From NCBI GenBank assembly GCA_963966185.1, contig CAWZYM010000300.1, positions 739,001-803,000 of the forward strand: a stretch of 64,000 nucleotides of DNA, written 5' to 3'. Below the pieces are notes generated by a model that was not told the DNA's origin, made no database searches, and was given only the letters and a program-made list of their open reading frames with translations. The DNA is from Rhabditoides inermis (lineage: Eukaryota > Nematoda > Chromadorea > Rhabditida > Rhabditidae). A program made the position numbers and the translations under genes. Positions 30,101-42,857 of this stretch are shown here, in pieces; position 1 is the stretch's first letter, and each line of letters starts with the position of its first letter.

Positions 30101-32741
30101 ATTCACAGCACTGCCCTCGTCCTGAAATTGAGATTCATGCGCAGTCAAATACCATATGTACAACTTGGACACAACTGAAAATGAAAAATGAACCCTACCT
30201 TCTTTCCGTCGGGAGAAGACGATGCGGATGAGACAGTGGAGCAGGAGGGGGTGGCCTTGCCAGTAGAACACGACTGGAAACAACCTCTCTCTCTCCTCTC
30301 TCTCTCTCTCTCTCCCTCCCCCCTCACCGCTGGCTGGTCCGCTTCGTGTAGTGACAGGATGGTCCTCTGCAGTGCCCTCATCCACACATTGCACAGCGAC
30401 TCGCTGTCCGCTTGCAGCAGATGCGACCTGGCAATCATCACATATAAAATCACATATAAATTCTTATATAGTTATCATTTCAATACAACAACATTCATCA
30501 AAAACACACGGTATTGTAGAACATTCCAAATTTTGCTAGAACAAACACTCCGGAATCATGCAATACTCAATCTTACCTGGTCGGTGTGACGAGCTCGAAG
30601 CAGCCCACTCGATCGACCGTCGGGGGCGCGGGACGGACCTGTAAATACGCACAAGTAAACAAACAAGTAAACAAACAACTTACCAGACACAACATCAGAT
30701 TGTCCTCCATAACAGTTGGCTCCTCGTGGTCCGAAGAGCGGTGAGAGTACAACTGAACCAAATCGATAAGTCGATAATCAATCAATAATCACCCACCAAC
30801 TTGCTGTCCTTGATCTGGAACCAGCGGCGGTTCCACGTCTTGAACGCGTTCGAAGACCTGAGCCAATCAATCACTAACATCAACCTGTTAAAACACCGAA
30901 TATTTATGTAAAATCTGCAAAACAAACAAAACGATAATAATATAGAATCGATAAATGGGTATCAGTGCTCACCTCTTGTAGAGGTATCCCTCCATCGTCA
31001 CATCCTCCTCAGTCGGCATGCCAGCCGGGTGTTGGAAGATCTCCTGCAAAACACCAAACCTCACAAAACAAAACACAAACTACACCATTTTAGAGAACAC
31101 ATGTGTAATTCCCTATAACCACCCTCTAGTCTACTTGTCGACTTTTAATGTTTTCGCGGTAATTATTGCGCCCAAAATCTGAAAATTATACAAAAATACA
31201 ATGACCTAGAGAGACCGAAGGGAATAACAACAACACGCCCACTCGCCTACCACTAAAATGAAAATCCCTCCGAAATTGCCGTCCTCTCTCTATCACACAC
31301 TCACTCACAATAGTCACAGTACACATATCATCTTCACATCCATGTCACCATACCACCCACTCTGTGCAGTGACCGCGTCTTCTCCACTCCTCCCCATCCT
31401 CGCCTTCCCTTCGATGGCGCCGGATCTTCCGGATGAAACTCCTTGTGCACATAGAATACACTCGACTCTCCGAAGAACTTCTTGGGGTCAATGGAGCGCG
31501 CTCTCTTTCCCACACTGCCTGAGCCGGCCACTTCTCCTTTGCTCCTGCTCCTGTGCCAGCGCCTGCTCCCTCCCCCTCCCCCTCCTCCCCCTCTTTCCTT
31601 GGGCGAATCTAGCGAGTGGTAGTTGATGAGCTGCACTCCTCTCGCTTCATCCAAAGCGTGCTCTTCTCCGAATCGACGATAGAACGTCGAGCGAGACTGC
31701 GCCTTCATGCCTCGACAAAAAGAGAGGAACGGACGACGTCAGGAATCAGATGAAGGGAAGATGACGTCGCTGGAGATTCTCACGTCACACGACAGATTCA
31801 AAACCAAACGCGTCAAGATGAAAACGTGAACGCATCACAAAATGGTCGGAAAGTGAGAAAGACACCATAAAGACAGGTGAGACTCGGTTGCAGAATGTAA
31901 CAATGGCAGAGGCTGAGTCCTCTTTCCAAAATCATCCCACTCGGTAATCGACGATTCCAGGAAAGAAGAACCTGATTCGCACTCACTCACTCACTCACTC
32001 GCCCACCCACTACCTCTCTACAATTACGAGAAAGCAAAGACAGATGAACGCCAAAATATCTCCACTAACAACTTACAATACACCACAGAAACGCTAAATG
32101 CGAATCATGAAAACAGATTGATTACACTAGATAACGCCGTGCGCAAAAACAAAATCAATGCGTTGTCTCCCGTCGATTGATTCGAATGCCACCACATTCG
32201 AATCACTCATCCTCAGTCCTCCCTCACACCCCAAAGCACCCAAGCCATAGCCAAAATGGGTCAACAGCCATACACGGAATTAAAATAGGAGGGAAAATAG
32301 GGATCGATAGAAGGGGAAACTGAATCCCGGAATATGACAGGCATCACGAGAAAGTGTGTGGAGTGTTGTCTCCGTGTGTATGGGAAGGGCAGCTAAAAGA
32401 GATGGAAATGCGGAGATGACTAAGCGGGTTACACAAGAGAGAGAGAGAGAGAGGGATAGAGAGAGGGAGAGAGAAAGAGATCATACTGCAAGGCTACAGA
32501 CAACAGCTGCAGACCACCCCTGACCGCCAAAATACCATGAACCCGTCCCGTAATTAGTCATTCCTCACTCTATCGAGCTGCACACCTCGTTGATCTACCA
32601 GAATCAGTCAATACTTATCAACCACAAGATGTCGTTGGGAGAGAGCTCGCATTGGAGCTGGTCCAAAACAAACACAAACATATACGCACGCCCATGCGAA
32701 AAAAGCGCATGTCTAAGATCTCGAATGATGGTTGTCCCCTT

Positions 32742-32811
<70 letters not shown>

Positions 32812-33152
32812 GGAAGAAATAGAGAAACCAGGAGAGAAACCGCGCAAATAACATCGACCACTACGGATAGGGCCATGTAAAGCAATCAAAAATAGGAGGG
32901 AAAGAGAGATCATCACAATTCTACCCGTCCTGATTAGCAAAAACCACCAAAACGAACAGATCAGAGGGGATATCCGATATAGAGATGGAGAGGAGAGAGA
33001 GGGAAAGAGACAGAGAGAGGAAGAGAGATCACAGACCACCGACAGAACGCCATGTGAACAGAACAGATTCCTAATACACGACCTCTCTTTCTCTCTCGCG
33101 CATAATAAACTGTGGATTGAAAGGACATTGCTTGGTGAGCGAGTATCATCAT

Positions 33153-33203
<51 letters not shown>

Positions 33204-35119
33204 CTCTCTCATTCTCTCTCCTGCTCTCTCTCCAATCCCACTCCCACACACAGTCACCAAATCAATTGACTTTTTGTCAGTCAGTTAGTCATATGCATAT
33301 CCCACGTTAGCAACACAAAAAAATGAAATGAAAGAAACAATAACAATGAATTCTCGCACCTTGGGTACAATCGTGTGAATGTCCTGCATTTTCCTCTCGA
33401 CAATTTTCGATTTTGCCGCCAGAGCCGCCACCGAATCAGCGATCGCGCCTGAAAATCGATTATGAATCTAAGAAATCAATACATAAAATCAATACCCACC
33501 GTTTTCCATGGCGGTCCACTCGTCAAAGAAAGCGTGTCCTTTGGAGAAAAAGGCCGAAGACTCCTTGACGAAAGACCACAACTGAAAATATATAACATTT
33601 CATATCATATATACATAACACAAACAACGTTACTGAATCAACAATCTTCAATTCAAGCAGACGAAACAGAAATACCGAAGGTGAGTCATGTTGGAAAGGA
33701 AAAGAGAGACCGAAATTTCGTCAGTCGTCGCCGGAAAAGAGAGAAGATAAACAAACTCTCGTGGGAACACCTCAACTCACCTGCATTGATCACAGACACC
33801 CTCAGTGGTCGACAAGTAACTTAAAACTGTCCCTTACACTATCTCTCGTTCTTTCTCCCATCTTCCACCTATTTTCAACAAATCCCTCTAGCAAAAAGAA
33901 TCAGTAAAGTGAAGCGCGGAAAAAAAACCAACAAACAAACAAGCGACGACAGAACGAGATCAGCTTGCTCGAAAACGAACGTCTGAACAAACCATTCGAA
34001 TCTATCGGACGCTCATTCCCAATCCATTCTCACTATCTTATCTCACATCCCCATTCGATGCCATATAATGACAGCGTCACTAGTGATTCACCGAGAGAAA
34101 AAACCGCCAATTAACCCAAAACAGAGAAATACAGGATACTTCTATCAGGTAAGGGTTATAAAACACCCAAGAAAAAGACAGACACAGAGGAAGAGAAAAG
34201 GGAGGAGAGAGACTGATAGGGAGAATGAGAGAGAGAATGAGAGAGAGGGAGAGAGAGAGAGAGAAGGAAAGAGAGGGGGGGGGGACCACGCACCGCATCG
34301 AGCACCAGGTGGTCTTTGTGTGCGTGTGCCACGTTGATCTGCGCCACATAGTCCAGCGAGGTGTGCGCGAAGCACGCGCCTACCTGAAAACGAACGATAA
34401 TCAATCGATAACTTATACAACTATCAATTTTATTAAATTTACTACGTATATTCATTTGAAAAAAAAACAGGAAAAATAAGTCTCGCGATATCATCTACCA
34501 TAACTTGAATCAGAGTCAATAATGACTTCTTAGATAGCGAACGAAATTTAAAAAAAACACTAACAAAACAATTACACAAATCATTAAAAAAAAGATTCAA
34601 TTCAACAAAACAAACACCACAACCCACCGCCGTGAGAGCATTCCTGCCGTCGGTGGCGTCGGCAGGACGGGAGCGGGAGCCTGAGAGAGGGTGGGTATGA
34701 GAGGGAGAGAGAGAGAGGGAGGGAGAGAGGGAGAGAGAGAGAGAGAAGGAGAGAGAGACTGATAAAGGGGAGAGAGATCGGACACACCTGCAGCGTTCCT
34801 CTGGAGTGCCTCGTCGAGTGACTGTGACATGGCTTCGAAGTGCGCGCGAGCCTCGGCTACCTTCGCCAGCTCACTGAAAGCAGGAGAGTAGACATTTCCA
34901 CTTCTCCTTTCCTCTCTATCCTTCCTTCCCCCTTCCTCACCCCCTCCCCTCCTCTACGAACTGTGAAAATACTGATGATCCTTTTTAATTAAAACTTCCA
35001 CAACCCTCGATCCTTCACTATTCATAGTTGCTCCCATCCCTCTATTTGGACAACCCCATCCATCATCTATACACTCCCCCAGAAACACAACTCATCATGC
35101 GAAACATCGACAGCTCTCT

Positions 35120-35161
<42 letters not shown>

Positions 35162-36380
35162 ATCTCGTCTCGCTTTCTGCCTTTCGCTTTCGACGAACCG
35201 AAACCGCCAGATGCTCGTCTAAGATAAGCACAAGGACATGGTGTCTCGAACTCCACACTCGATTACACTCCCTTTCACAGACATCGAGACACATTTCCAG
35301 TTTTCTTTCCGATAACCATACAAGCCCTCACACTCTCTTTTCGGTCACATGCACTCATTGCGTCCTCATAAATTGCATTATCTCCCATTGCCTCCCCCCT
35401 TCTTTCGTCTGCTCCGAAAAAGAGCATTCCATGAATACATCTCTACATAGAAAGTCCAATGCGGAAGATAAGAGCAGTATGACATATGGAAAAAAAAGAT
35501 TAAAAAACATTTCTCTCACTTCTTGATATACGACTGCAGCTTGTTGTACACCTGCAGGTTGCTCTGCTCGTGATAACCCTGCAAATCATGTAAATACAAA
35601 AACCCATAACCCAACAAACTAACAAAAACCATAACAACAACAAAATGAATGCACAAATACCAGTTGCCCACCTTGGTCAAGTGTACGGTGTGTGCGTAGG
35701 CGTCGCTGATCGAATGGAAAGTGGACTCGGCGAGGGGATTCCCGGCGAAAGACTCGTCACACAGCTGGTTCACAGACACAGACAGCTTGCTGCAAGAGGC
35801 GAGGCACAATGACGTCAACACTCATCACCACAGTGCTGCACAATAGTTATATATGAAACTACAAACCATATTAAAAATAACATGAAAACTACGCACTACA
35901 TTCACAATACAAACCATGAGTCGTTCGGCGACTAATTTGTGCAGTGGATATACGGACGCAATAATCACAAAAAAAAACAACTTAGCACTCACTAGAACGT
36001 AGTGACGTAGTTCTTGCCGTAATCGACCATAGCAGTGACGTACTTGAGTATCTGGAGAGCACAGGTAACAAGTAAACAAATAAGTAAACAAACCTCATTG
36101 AGCCGCGCCTCGAGCCGCTGAAAGTAGACGCTGTGCTCGTGGAGAGAGTGACGGAAGGCGGGAGAATCCTGGAAGGGGAAGGAGTAGACAGTGAAGGAGA
36201 AGGAAAACCAAGACGTTAGGATAGAGTGAGCAGGAGAAAAAGCAGAAGAAATAGCAGAAGAAAGAGGATCCATATACATACCTTGATAGCCTCCGTTAGG
36301 TCGATCTGCGCGGGACACGCGATGAGCGACGCCCTGCCCCCTATAGACCCGCCCACACTCGGCGGCAGAACGGCCGTCAT
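26696..36380 (-). CDS. ACAP: ACAP-type ArfGAP with BAR, PH and ankyrin domains (cnt-1-like)
   Basis: A GTPase-activating protein for Arf GTPases on curved endosomal or plasma membranes. I followed 29 exons giving 916 residues. Exons 1-10 (36282-36380 to 33360-33448) encode the BAR domain (1-270). Exon 11 (31361-31696) is a basic, Gly/Ser-rich insert of 112 residues absent from vertebrate ACAP2. The PH domain is at about 398-498 (GYLYKRSSNAFKTWNRRWF, then SHLLQADSES). The ArfGAP zinc finger has Cys564, 567, 584 and 587, with the arginine finger at Arg592 in CSGIHRSLG. Ankyrin repeats are at about 750-875 and a short C-terminal tail follows. The insert's acceptor is the least certain join. Exon 1 follows a TTGTAG acceptor directly, so an upstream 5' UTR exon is likely. 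Intron 10 is large (31697-33359) and holds several GA/CT arrays. Confidence 0.93.
32743..32809. repeat. (CT)n microsatellite in ACAP intron 10
   Basis: Nearly pure CT run; another lies at about 33158-33200 and shorter GA tracts at about 32438-32480 and 32990-33030 in the same intron. Confidence 0.95.
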
Positions 36381-37279
36381 TCTACAACCGATCAGTGAAG
36401 AAGTGGAAATGAATGAAGCGAGCGCGAGAATCAAGACATGACTCACTGCTGTAATCTAGTACGCAGAGAGAAATGCCGAAGTATGAGAACACGGGAGATA
36501 GATAGAGGGGTGGGGGAGAAGAGGAAGAATAAGAATTCTTTCTTCTATTCTTAACAAATGTTCTTAATAAATATAAATATTCTTCTTCTTTCCCCGCGGC
36601 GTGCGGTCGGGTCTTCATTTTGCCCTGCCGCTTCCGGATGATCGGGCGCATCGACAAGAATCCTTCCCAAGACATCCATTGAGCCGGCGGGAAGTAGCTC
36701 ATGTGGAAGCAGTTCAGGCGCGAGGAGATACTATGTGCAAAGCAAAGGAGTCTCCGGCGCTGTCACATCAACAATGGTACTCTAATGGTCTATGGAAAGA
36801 ATATCGATCAAGTATCGGAGAATTATCGATCAAGAATCCCTCTTCCGCCACTAATTTCGTCTGCCCAACTGTCTTTTTCCCCGGCGTTAGCCCATAAGAT
36901 CTTGGCCCACTGTATGCTTCCTATCCTATCATTGTGATTGTGATTGTCATATTCAGCTATAACGATTCCGGATAAACACTTGACTTGACTTGTAGGGGAG
37001 AAGGAATCGCGGTGAACGGTAAGGAAACACACACCATAATGAACTAGATAAGACAAAAACGTTCAGACACACCGAACCACTTCATATGATAAAGACACCT
37101 TAGCAACAATACGACATAATTGTGGCAGCAATGCTATACCGGTCCACTCTCTCCCCCCCTCTCTCTCTCTCTTCTTACCAGTAATCGATCGCAGACACCG
37201 CACAGTTTTCACCGTTGCAACTACAGCATAACAACCAGCCACACCTTGGCAGTGGTAAACTGCGGCGTAAACAAATAAA

Positions 37280-37321
<42 letters not shown>

Positions 37322-38439
37322 AACGAGGGTATGCAATCAATTAACACGTTGGCAGCACGCATTACAACCGTCACTACTACCACAAACCTATGCACAAAGT
37401 ACATAGCTGGTAATCAGCAGCCGAAACGGGAAGAGGAAGGCGGGAGAGCAATCGATACACGCCAGCGACACCTCTAATCACAGACGAATAGACGTTCCTT
37501 CCCTCTCACCCTCCCTCTCTCGCAAGAAAGGCAGAAGAAGGAAGGAGTGAAAACAGCTGACCGCGACGCTCTCCTCGCCTCGCTCCCTCCGCCCTCGTCA
37601 CACTCTCTCGCCTCCTCTCACTCGTTCTCACTGCGAAATGTAGAAACACGCATATGCAAGGAATCTGGGAACGCGACACACGGAATCGTAAATGCCAGGC
37701 GCGCCTCTCTTATTCAAAGGACATGATACTCAGGCGAGACGCTACGCAGCTGAAACCACAGCCGAAAGCGGCGGCGACCTCAAAAACAAAACGAATTCGT
37801 ACATGTTTTGGAGGAGAGAAGCGACTAGTCGAGTCGTCGCGGACAACAACCGCATATCCAATAAGCGCTCTCACTGGACGGAGAAATAAACAAACAAGTA
37901 AACAAACAGTCAGCTGTTCCGTGAGCTAGCTGACTCACAGAACTGAGAAGTCAGGGGAGACGCCGCTGCGACTGCCACCACGGGATCTAGTTTCCAGCCG
38001 CGCGCGCAATCTCTCTCCTATCTCTCAATCAAAAGAGAACAGTGAGAGGAGGGCGGAGAGAACGGAGACAGTGCGGGTTTCACAGAGAGCACAGAGAAGC
38101 GCGGGCGACGACAATGGCAGGTCATCTCCAAAGAACGAAACGGAAGCGAATCGATCAAACGGGCCAATAAACAAAGTAGAGAGAGAGCAGCTGCCAGCGA
38201 GAATATAATCCAATTAACCGTGGCGCTTGCCAATTCGAAATACGCGCAAACGATCAGTCGAACAAAATCTGGCGGCGGCACAGTGGATGATGCAAAATCC
38301 GCCAGCAGCCAGCCTGTGGAGAGAATCGATCGATTAGCAAGACTCTCTCTCTCTCTCCCACTACTCACCGCGCAAAGTGGACACATCATCACACGGCTCA
38401 AGGCTATGAAACTACGAATGGGGAAATCATAAACACGAA
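36381..38439. other. ACAP upstream region up to the edge of the tandem array
   Basis: Contains the ACAP 5' flank, the dispersed repeat at 36905-36992 and a (GA)n tract at 37284-37317. A short minus-strand frame near 36580-36702 could be part of a 5' exon but is not supported. No other gene is recognised. Confidence 0.45.
36905..36992. repeat. Dispersed repeat with ACTTGA tail, second copy
   Basis: Same sequence as 22428-22513, with an extra gattgt unit and an (acttg)n end. It lies upstream of ACAP. Confidence 0.75.
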
Positions 38440-38688
38440 CACCAGCCACGGAGCGACGAATAAACGAATACGGCCGCCGATTCTCCCACGTTTGAAGCAA
38501 GAGGGGGAAGAGAGAAGCAGAAGAAGCAGCGGAAATGAAATCAAAGACACTGCCGGAAAGACATTGAATTGGGCGAGGTCCGCGCACTCTCTTTTCGCTC
38601 TCTCGCCGCCCCGGCTGCGCACTCTCTCATCTTCCGCCCCTCTTCTCCTTTCGGGCATGCCCCCTCGCCACCACTCCCCGACCGGTTC

Positions 38689-38691
<3 letters not shown>

Positions 38692-38739
<48 letters not shown>
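38692..38739. repeat. (CT)n microsatellite at the array start
   Basis: Repeated with slightly different length in each unit (about 49945-49992 and 60843-60890). (GA)n tracts within the ELP5 intron at about 39428-39469, 50687-50734 and 61580-61621 also differ in length. Confidence 0.95.
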
Positions 38740-38741
<2 letters not shown>

Positions 38742-39039
38742 CGTATCACATGCTCACAAATGGTGATTGTGTGAATCACGCACATGTGCTCTCTTGAACC
38801 GTCCATATGAACCAAGGACTGTAAAAGACTCAGAACGAGAGAACGATGAAAAGACTATACAATCCTCCGCAAAATCACAGGCACTGAACGGGGAGAGCCC
38901 CTGTTGAACAACACAACATAACACTCATAAACACTCCAAAAACAACAGCTTTATCATCACAACAACACCCAACAAAACAACAACATCCCAGAAAACTATG
39001 ACTGCTTCACTGCTCCTTCTCCTGCTCCTCCTCCTCCTC

Positions 39040-39426
39040 CTATACATTCAGGTCGTCGTCCGGATCCTCGTCGTCCAAGTCGTCCGCCTCATCCGGAGTG
39101 TAGATGATCTGACCGCCCACGCGAACCTAAACAATGTACTTCAAAAAGTACTTCAAACAATTCTGCCAATTCTTCAAATAAACAAAAGACAAATGGCGAA
39201 ATATGTATCACCAAACTTTCTACACGAAATTGTTGTGCTATTCGATCAATTTCAGTGATAGAAAACAAATGTACAGAACGTGGAGAAAATACAAATTAGC
39301 AACCAAAACTACCCACCTTCTTGTCGTAGCTGGGCAGATTGATGCCGACCAGACCTGAACAGAATAATAAAACAAAGATACTTTCGGAACACTACAAAAA
39401 CCGAACCATTTGTCTTCCACAAGCAA

Positions 39427-39470
<44 letters not shown>

Positions 39471-40675
39471 AAGAGAGCAAGAAAGCAAGAGAAGAAGAGA
39501 GGAAGATGCAGAGGGAGACACAGAGACCCCGCACGCACCCTGTCTCCCTTGCTCGTCCCTCTGCATGTATGGCAGCTGGAGGGCCTCCTTCGCCCTCCGC
39601 TCACTCTCCTTCAGCCGAAGACCGACGTCGAACGACGAGGACAGAGAGTCGCTGGGGGCTGTCTGCGGGGCTGACGCCGACTGGAAACAACACACATCAC
39701 TCCTCCTCCTCCTCCTCATCATCGCCATTCTTTCTATTCTTTATTCTCTCCCCCTCTCTCCCTCCCTCTCTCTCACTTTCTCTCTCTCTCTGAAGCCACC
39801 TCCTTCTTTTCCTCGCGCTTCTCGCTTTTCAGCTTGCCTTCCGCGCTCACACTGAACCATTCGCTCTGAAAAAAGTAATCAATAATTGAATCAATCGATA
39901 CTCCACCCACCATCTGCACCGTCTTGCCGTTTCTCTTGTAGATGAGTGTCTGGCACGCGGGCCGACCATCGAGCAGCGAGAGCGAAAGGATGGCGTCGGC
40001 CACCTGAACGAAAATAGGCAAATCGAGATTATGTGATCTTTCCAAGACAACGGACACTGCAGCTCATTTACTGAGTGAGCTTTCTGGTTCGAGGTGAAAC
40101 CTCACATACTCTCAGTGCAGTACACTGTGCCCACCTGGTCTAGCCTTTTCTCATCCACAGCGGACAGCGTCGACGAGTGAGTCAGCGCCACCACACAACG
40201 GCAACCTGTAGAGGTTTCTCTTCCTTTCTCTCCCTCTTTCTCCTTCCCGGCCTGTCACTCCCCCACTCACTCTTGACCCTGGCCAGCCACGCGGCCGTCT
40301 TGTCGCATCCCCACAGCAGTAGCAGGTAGTCTAGATGGGGGAGGACGACGGGCCGGGCCCCGCCTGCCTTCTCCACTGCAGCACACAGGGCGGCCGGAGT
40401 CGAGTCGGCAGAGAGGGGAAGGAACGACACACTGAAAAAGAGTAATACAAATCTTTGTTCAGTGTGGATCACAGTGTGGAAATGCTGGCAATAGAGAGCC
40501 GGCCGCATTTCGCGCCGCGCCAGATTATGATTCGCGCATGATCTGCAAGCACACAGTGGTGGCGGCGAGATAAAAGCGAAACCGCTTCGCACAGGGCTCG
40601 CGGAGCGTTTCCATTTGCGCCGCGCGCCGCTGCCTTCGTGATCGCCCATGTAACTACTCTGAATGGTCTCCTCAT
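39040..40675 (-). CDS. ELP5: Elongator complex subunit 5, array copy 1
   Basis: Part of the Elp4/5/6 RecA-like ring of Elongator, which helps modify wobble uridines of tRNA. Eight exons: 40473-40675, 40271-40431, 40135-40205, 39911-40003, 39800-39865, 39539-39680, 39317-39354, 39040-39126. The product is 286 residues, near the usual length. The N-terminal two thirds is a RecA-like fold without a Walker A motif, as expected for ELP5. The C-terminus has the family's LRLKESERRAKEALQLPY segment, then YTPDEADDLDDEDPDDDLNV, the acidic end typical of ELP5. Start taken at the ATG giving a hydrophobic first strand (MRRPFRVVTWAIT). The CDS lies head-to-head with F-box gene 1, 248 bases apart. Confidence 0.85.
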
Positions 40676-40923
40676 TTCCTACTTTTCTGCGAATGCATTT
40701 TTTTCATAATTGTTGCTCACTATTTCTTGGACTGTACTTAATTCTTGAAATAAGAACACTAAACTAACGTGTTCACTAAAATACCCTCTGGCAATATTCT
40801 TCTAATATAGCACACATGTAATGGAACTATGGCGCCTCGGGCGTCACCCATCCACTCCACGTATGCTTAAATAGTCCGCTCTACGATTGACTACTCATTC
40901 TCATCACTCTATCCAGCACAGAC
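40676..40923. promoter_or_regulatory. Bidirectional promoter between ELP5 and F-box gene 1
   Basis: A TTAAATAG box at about 40867-40874 lies some 50 bases before the F-box ATG on the plus strand. Sequence is kept in the other units (51940-52186, 62828-63074), so the deleted F-box remnants there retain a promoter. Confidence 0.45.
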
Positions 40924-41379
40924 ATGCTGTTGTCCCTTCCCAACGAGCTCCTTCTCCACATCTTCTCCCACGTGTTCGTCAAGGACCTGGCCAGCCTGCG
41001 CCTCGTCCACCCACTCTTCGATCAACTCGTCCTCTCACACCGCAAGCGACTGCCCAAGGCCGACGCTGTCCTTCTACTCGACAAGGTACTGTATCTACCT
41101 TATCATTTCACTGATCAGTTCATTTTACAGAAACCGGAGGGCTACATCGACATCCATTTCATGGCGCGAGTCACCCGCGAGTATCACTCCTTCAACTACC
41201 ACTGCCCACAGGAGATGCTCTCTGACTTCCTGCTCAGCCTCGTGCCTCATATTCGTCGCCTCACATTTGAGGTAAGTCAATCAGGGTGCAGTAATAAAAA
41301 AACCCTGACCCTTTTGCAGAACAACGACAACCTCCCTGGTCTGGAACCCTTCATCCAAGCCGTCTACTCCCCGTGTTAA
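40924..41379 (+). CDS. Small F-box protein 1, array copy 1 (intact)
   Basis: Exons 40924-41085, 41131-41271, 41320-41379; 120 residues. The first 45 residues are an F-box (LPNELLLHIFSHVFVKDLASLRLVHPLFDQLVLSHRK shortened here as LPNELLLHIF...LRLVHPLF), which would bind Skp1 in an SCF ubiquitin ligase. The rest is short and has no recognised substrate domain. Both introns (45 and 48 bases) are multiples of three with no stop, so an unspliced transcript would also be translatable. Confidence 0.75.
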   Translation: MLLSLPNELLLHIFSHVFVKDLASLRLVHPLFDQLVLSHRKRLPKADAVLLLDKVLYLPYHFTDQFILQKPEGYIDIHFMARVTREYHSFNYHCPQEMLSDFLLSLVPHIRRLTFEVSQSGCSNKKTLTLLQNNDNLPGLEPFIQAVYSPC

Positions 41380-41989
41380 GAACACTACTAACCTTTGTAC
41401 ATAATTATAAAATTAATAATAAACATTAATAATACGTTGTTTGTTACTTGAATGTCAATCATCTCATCGAACGGCGATGTGTTGCGAACGATAATGTAAT
41501 GAACATAAAATGTTCTTTTTTCTGTTCATTTTTGGAAGCAAAAAAGTACAAAACGAAGGCGAGTTGAAGGCAAAGACGGCATCCGCGACTGGAAGAAAAT
41601 TACGTTGATGTTATCGAGCGATATCCGGAGCCGTTCACTGTGAGACGATAGGGAGGATCCAAATAGGCTTATTTGGAGTGCACAAAGTCCGAAACTCACT
41701 AATTTCTTGGAATTAGAAACATGAAGATGACAAATGGACAGACCGGCAAAAAGTTATGCAAATGGGGAAAAATACAATACGATACGTTTATTTTCTTCGA
41801 CACAATGAGTTTTGTGTGATGTGCAAGTGCGCATCTGGACAGGTTTCTGCATAGGAGAGGTTCATGTGATAGATGGGGTTCATGTGAGGGATGTGCCAGC
41901 GGCGCGCGCGTTATTTCTCCAATTCAGAAGTGTACGTGCGTTGCTTGTACTAATTCATCACTTCCCATCTTCATAATACCTCCTCCAGA

Positions 41990-42857
41990 ATGCTCGACCA
42001 ACTCCCCAACGAGCTCATCCTCAATGTGCTCAGCCAAGTCGACCCACAGGTAAGCCATAATTCTAGCCATTCTAGTCGACACTTTTGCATCCAGGACCTT
42101 CTGCACATCCGTCTCGTTTGCCGTTTCCTCTCCCAATTCGTGCTCTCCCACCGCCACAGCCTGTCTCTCATCCTCTCCTGCGTGCGCTTTCGAAACGATC
42201 CGAAACACGACAAGAAGAGTGCGCTCACGCCACACATGCAGGTAGCCGACAACTTCTACAACTGACATTCACGAACTATGCGAGTGACAAGGGCGTGGGT
42301 AGTAATTTTTAGGTTAATGTATACACGTGCTTCCTTACACTACTTTTTGTACCTTGCTACCTTTTGTAAGGTTATTGTATACAATTGCAGATCACCATCG
42401 TGTCCTACACCAACAATATCAACATCAAGACTGTTCTCTGCGAGAGAAGCCAGCTCCCCGACATTCTGCCCTCGCTCTTCGCCCCGCGACGCATAGTCTC
42501 CCTCATCGAGGTGGGTGAATGAAGCAGGAAAGAAGAATACGGTTTTTCACTCAAACTGAGTGGAAAACAAAAGGACATTTTGATCGGGACTCAGTGTCAG
42601 CAACATCGTCCATTCTCCATACCCCACATTCCCCTTTGCAGGACGAGCCCGTCTCCCCCTCCGTGCACTGTGCTATCTCGTCTGCCCTCGTCTCCGCCCG
42701 CTGTGCGGTGGACGAGCGACGCACCATCGAGTGGGGCCGCGAAATGTCCGGCCGATACAGAGAGGCCATCCCCGACTACTTCCAACATCGGATCGGACGC
42801 GTGCGCAACCCGACGTGGCGGCAGTCCAGCGACGACGACGATGATGATGACGAGTAA
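41990..42857 (+). CDS. F-box protein 2, array copy 1 (intact)
   Basis: Exons 41990-42049, 42095-42241, 42391-42510, 42642-42857; 180 residues. It opens with an F-box (LPNELILNVLSQVDPQDLLH, then IRLVCRFLSQFV), followed by about 110 residues of unknown fold and a very acidic tail (eight Asp and a Glu). Probable substrate adaptor of an SCF ubiquitin ligase. The same ancestral gene type as F-box 1, 610 bases upstream; the two first exons have like ends (LPNEL). The intron after exon 2 (42242-42390) could be drawn differently, since a TGA follows in the unspliced frame. Confidence 0.7.

Noticed and set aside
36382..36702. 106-codon minus-strand frame upstream of ACAP
   Set aside because: It runs through the likely ACAP 5' UTR acceptor and into low-complexity sequence; no homology recognised.
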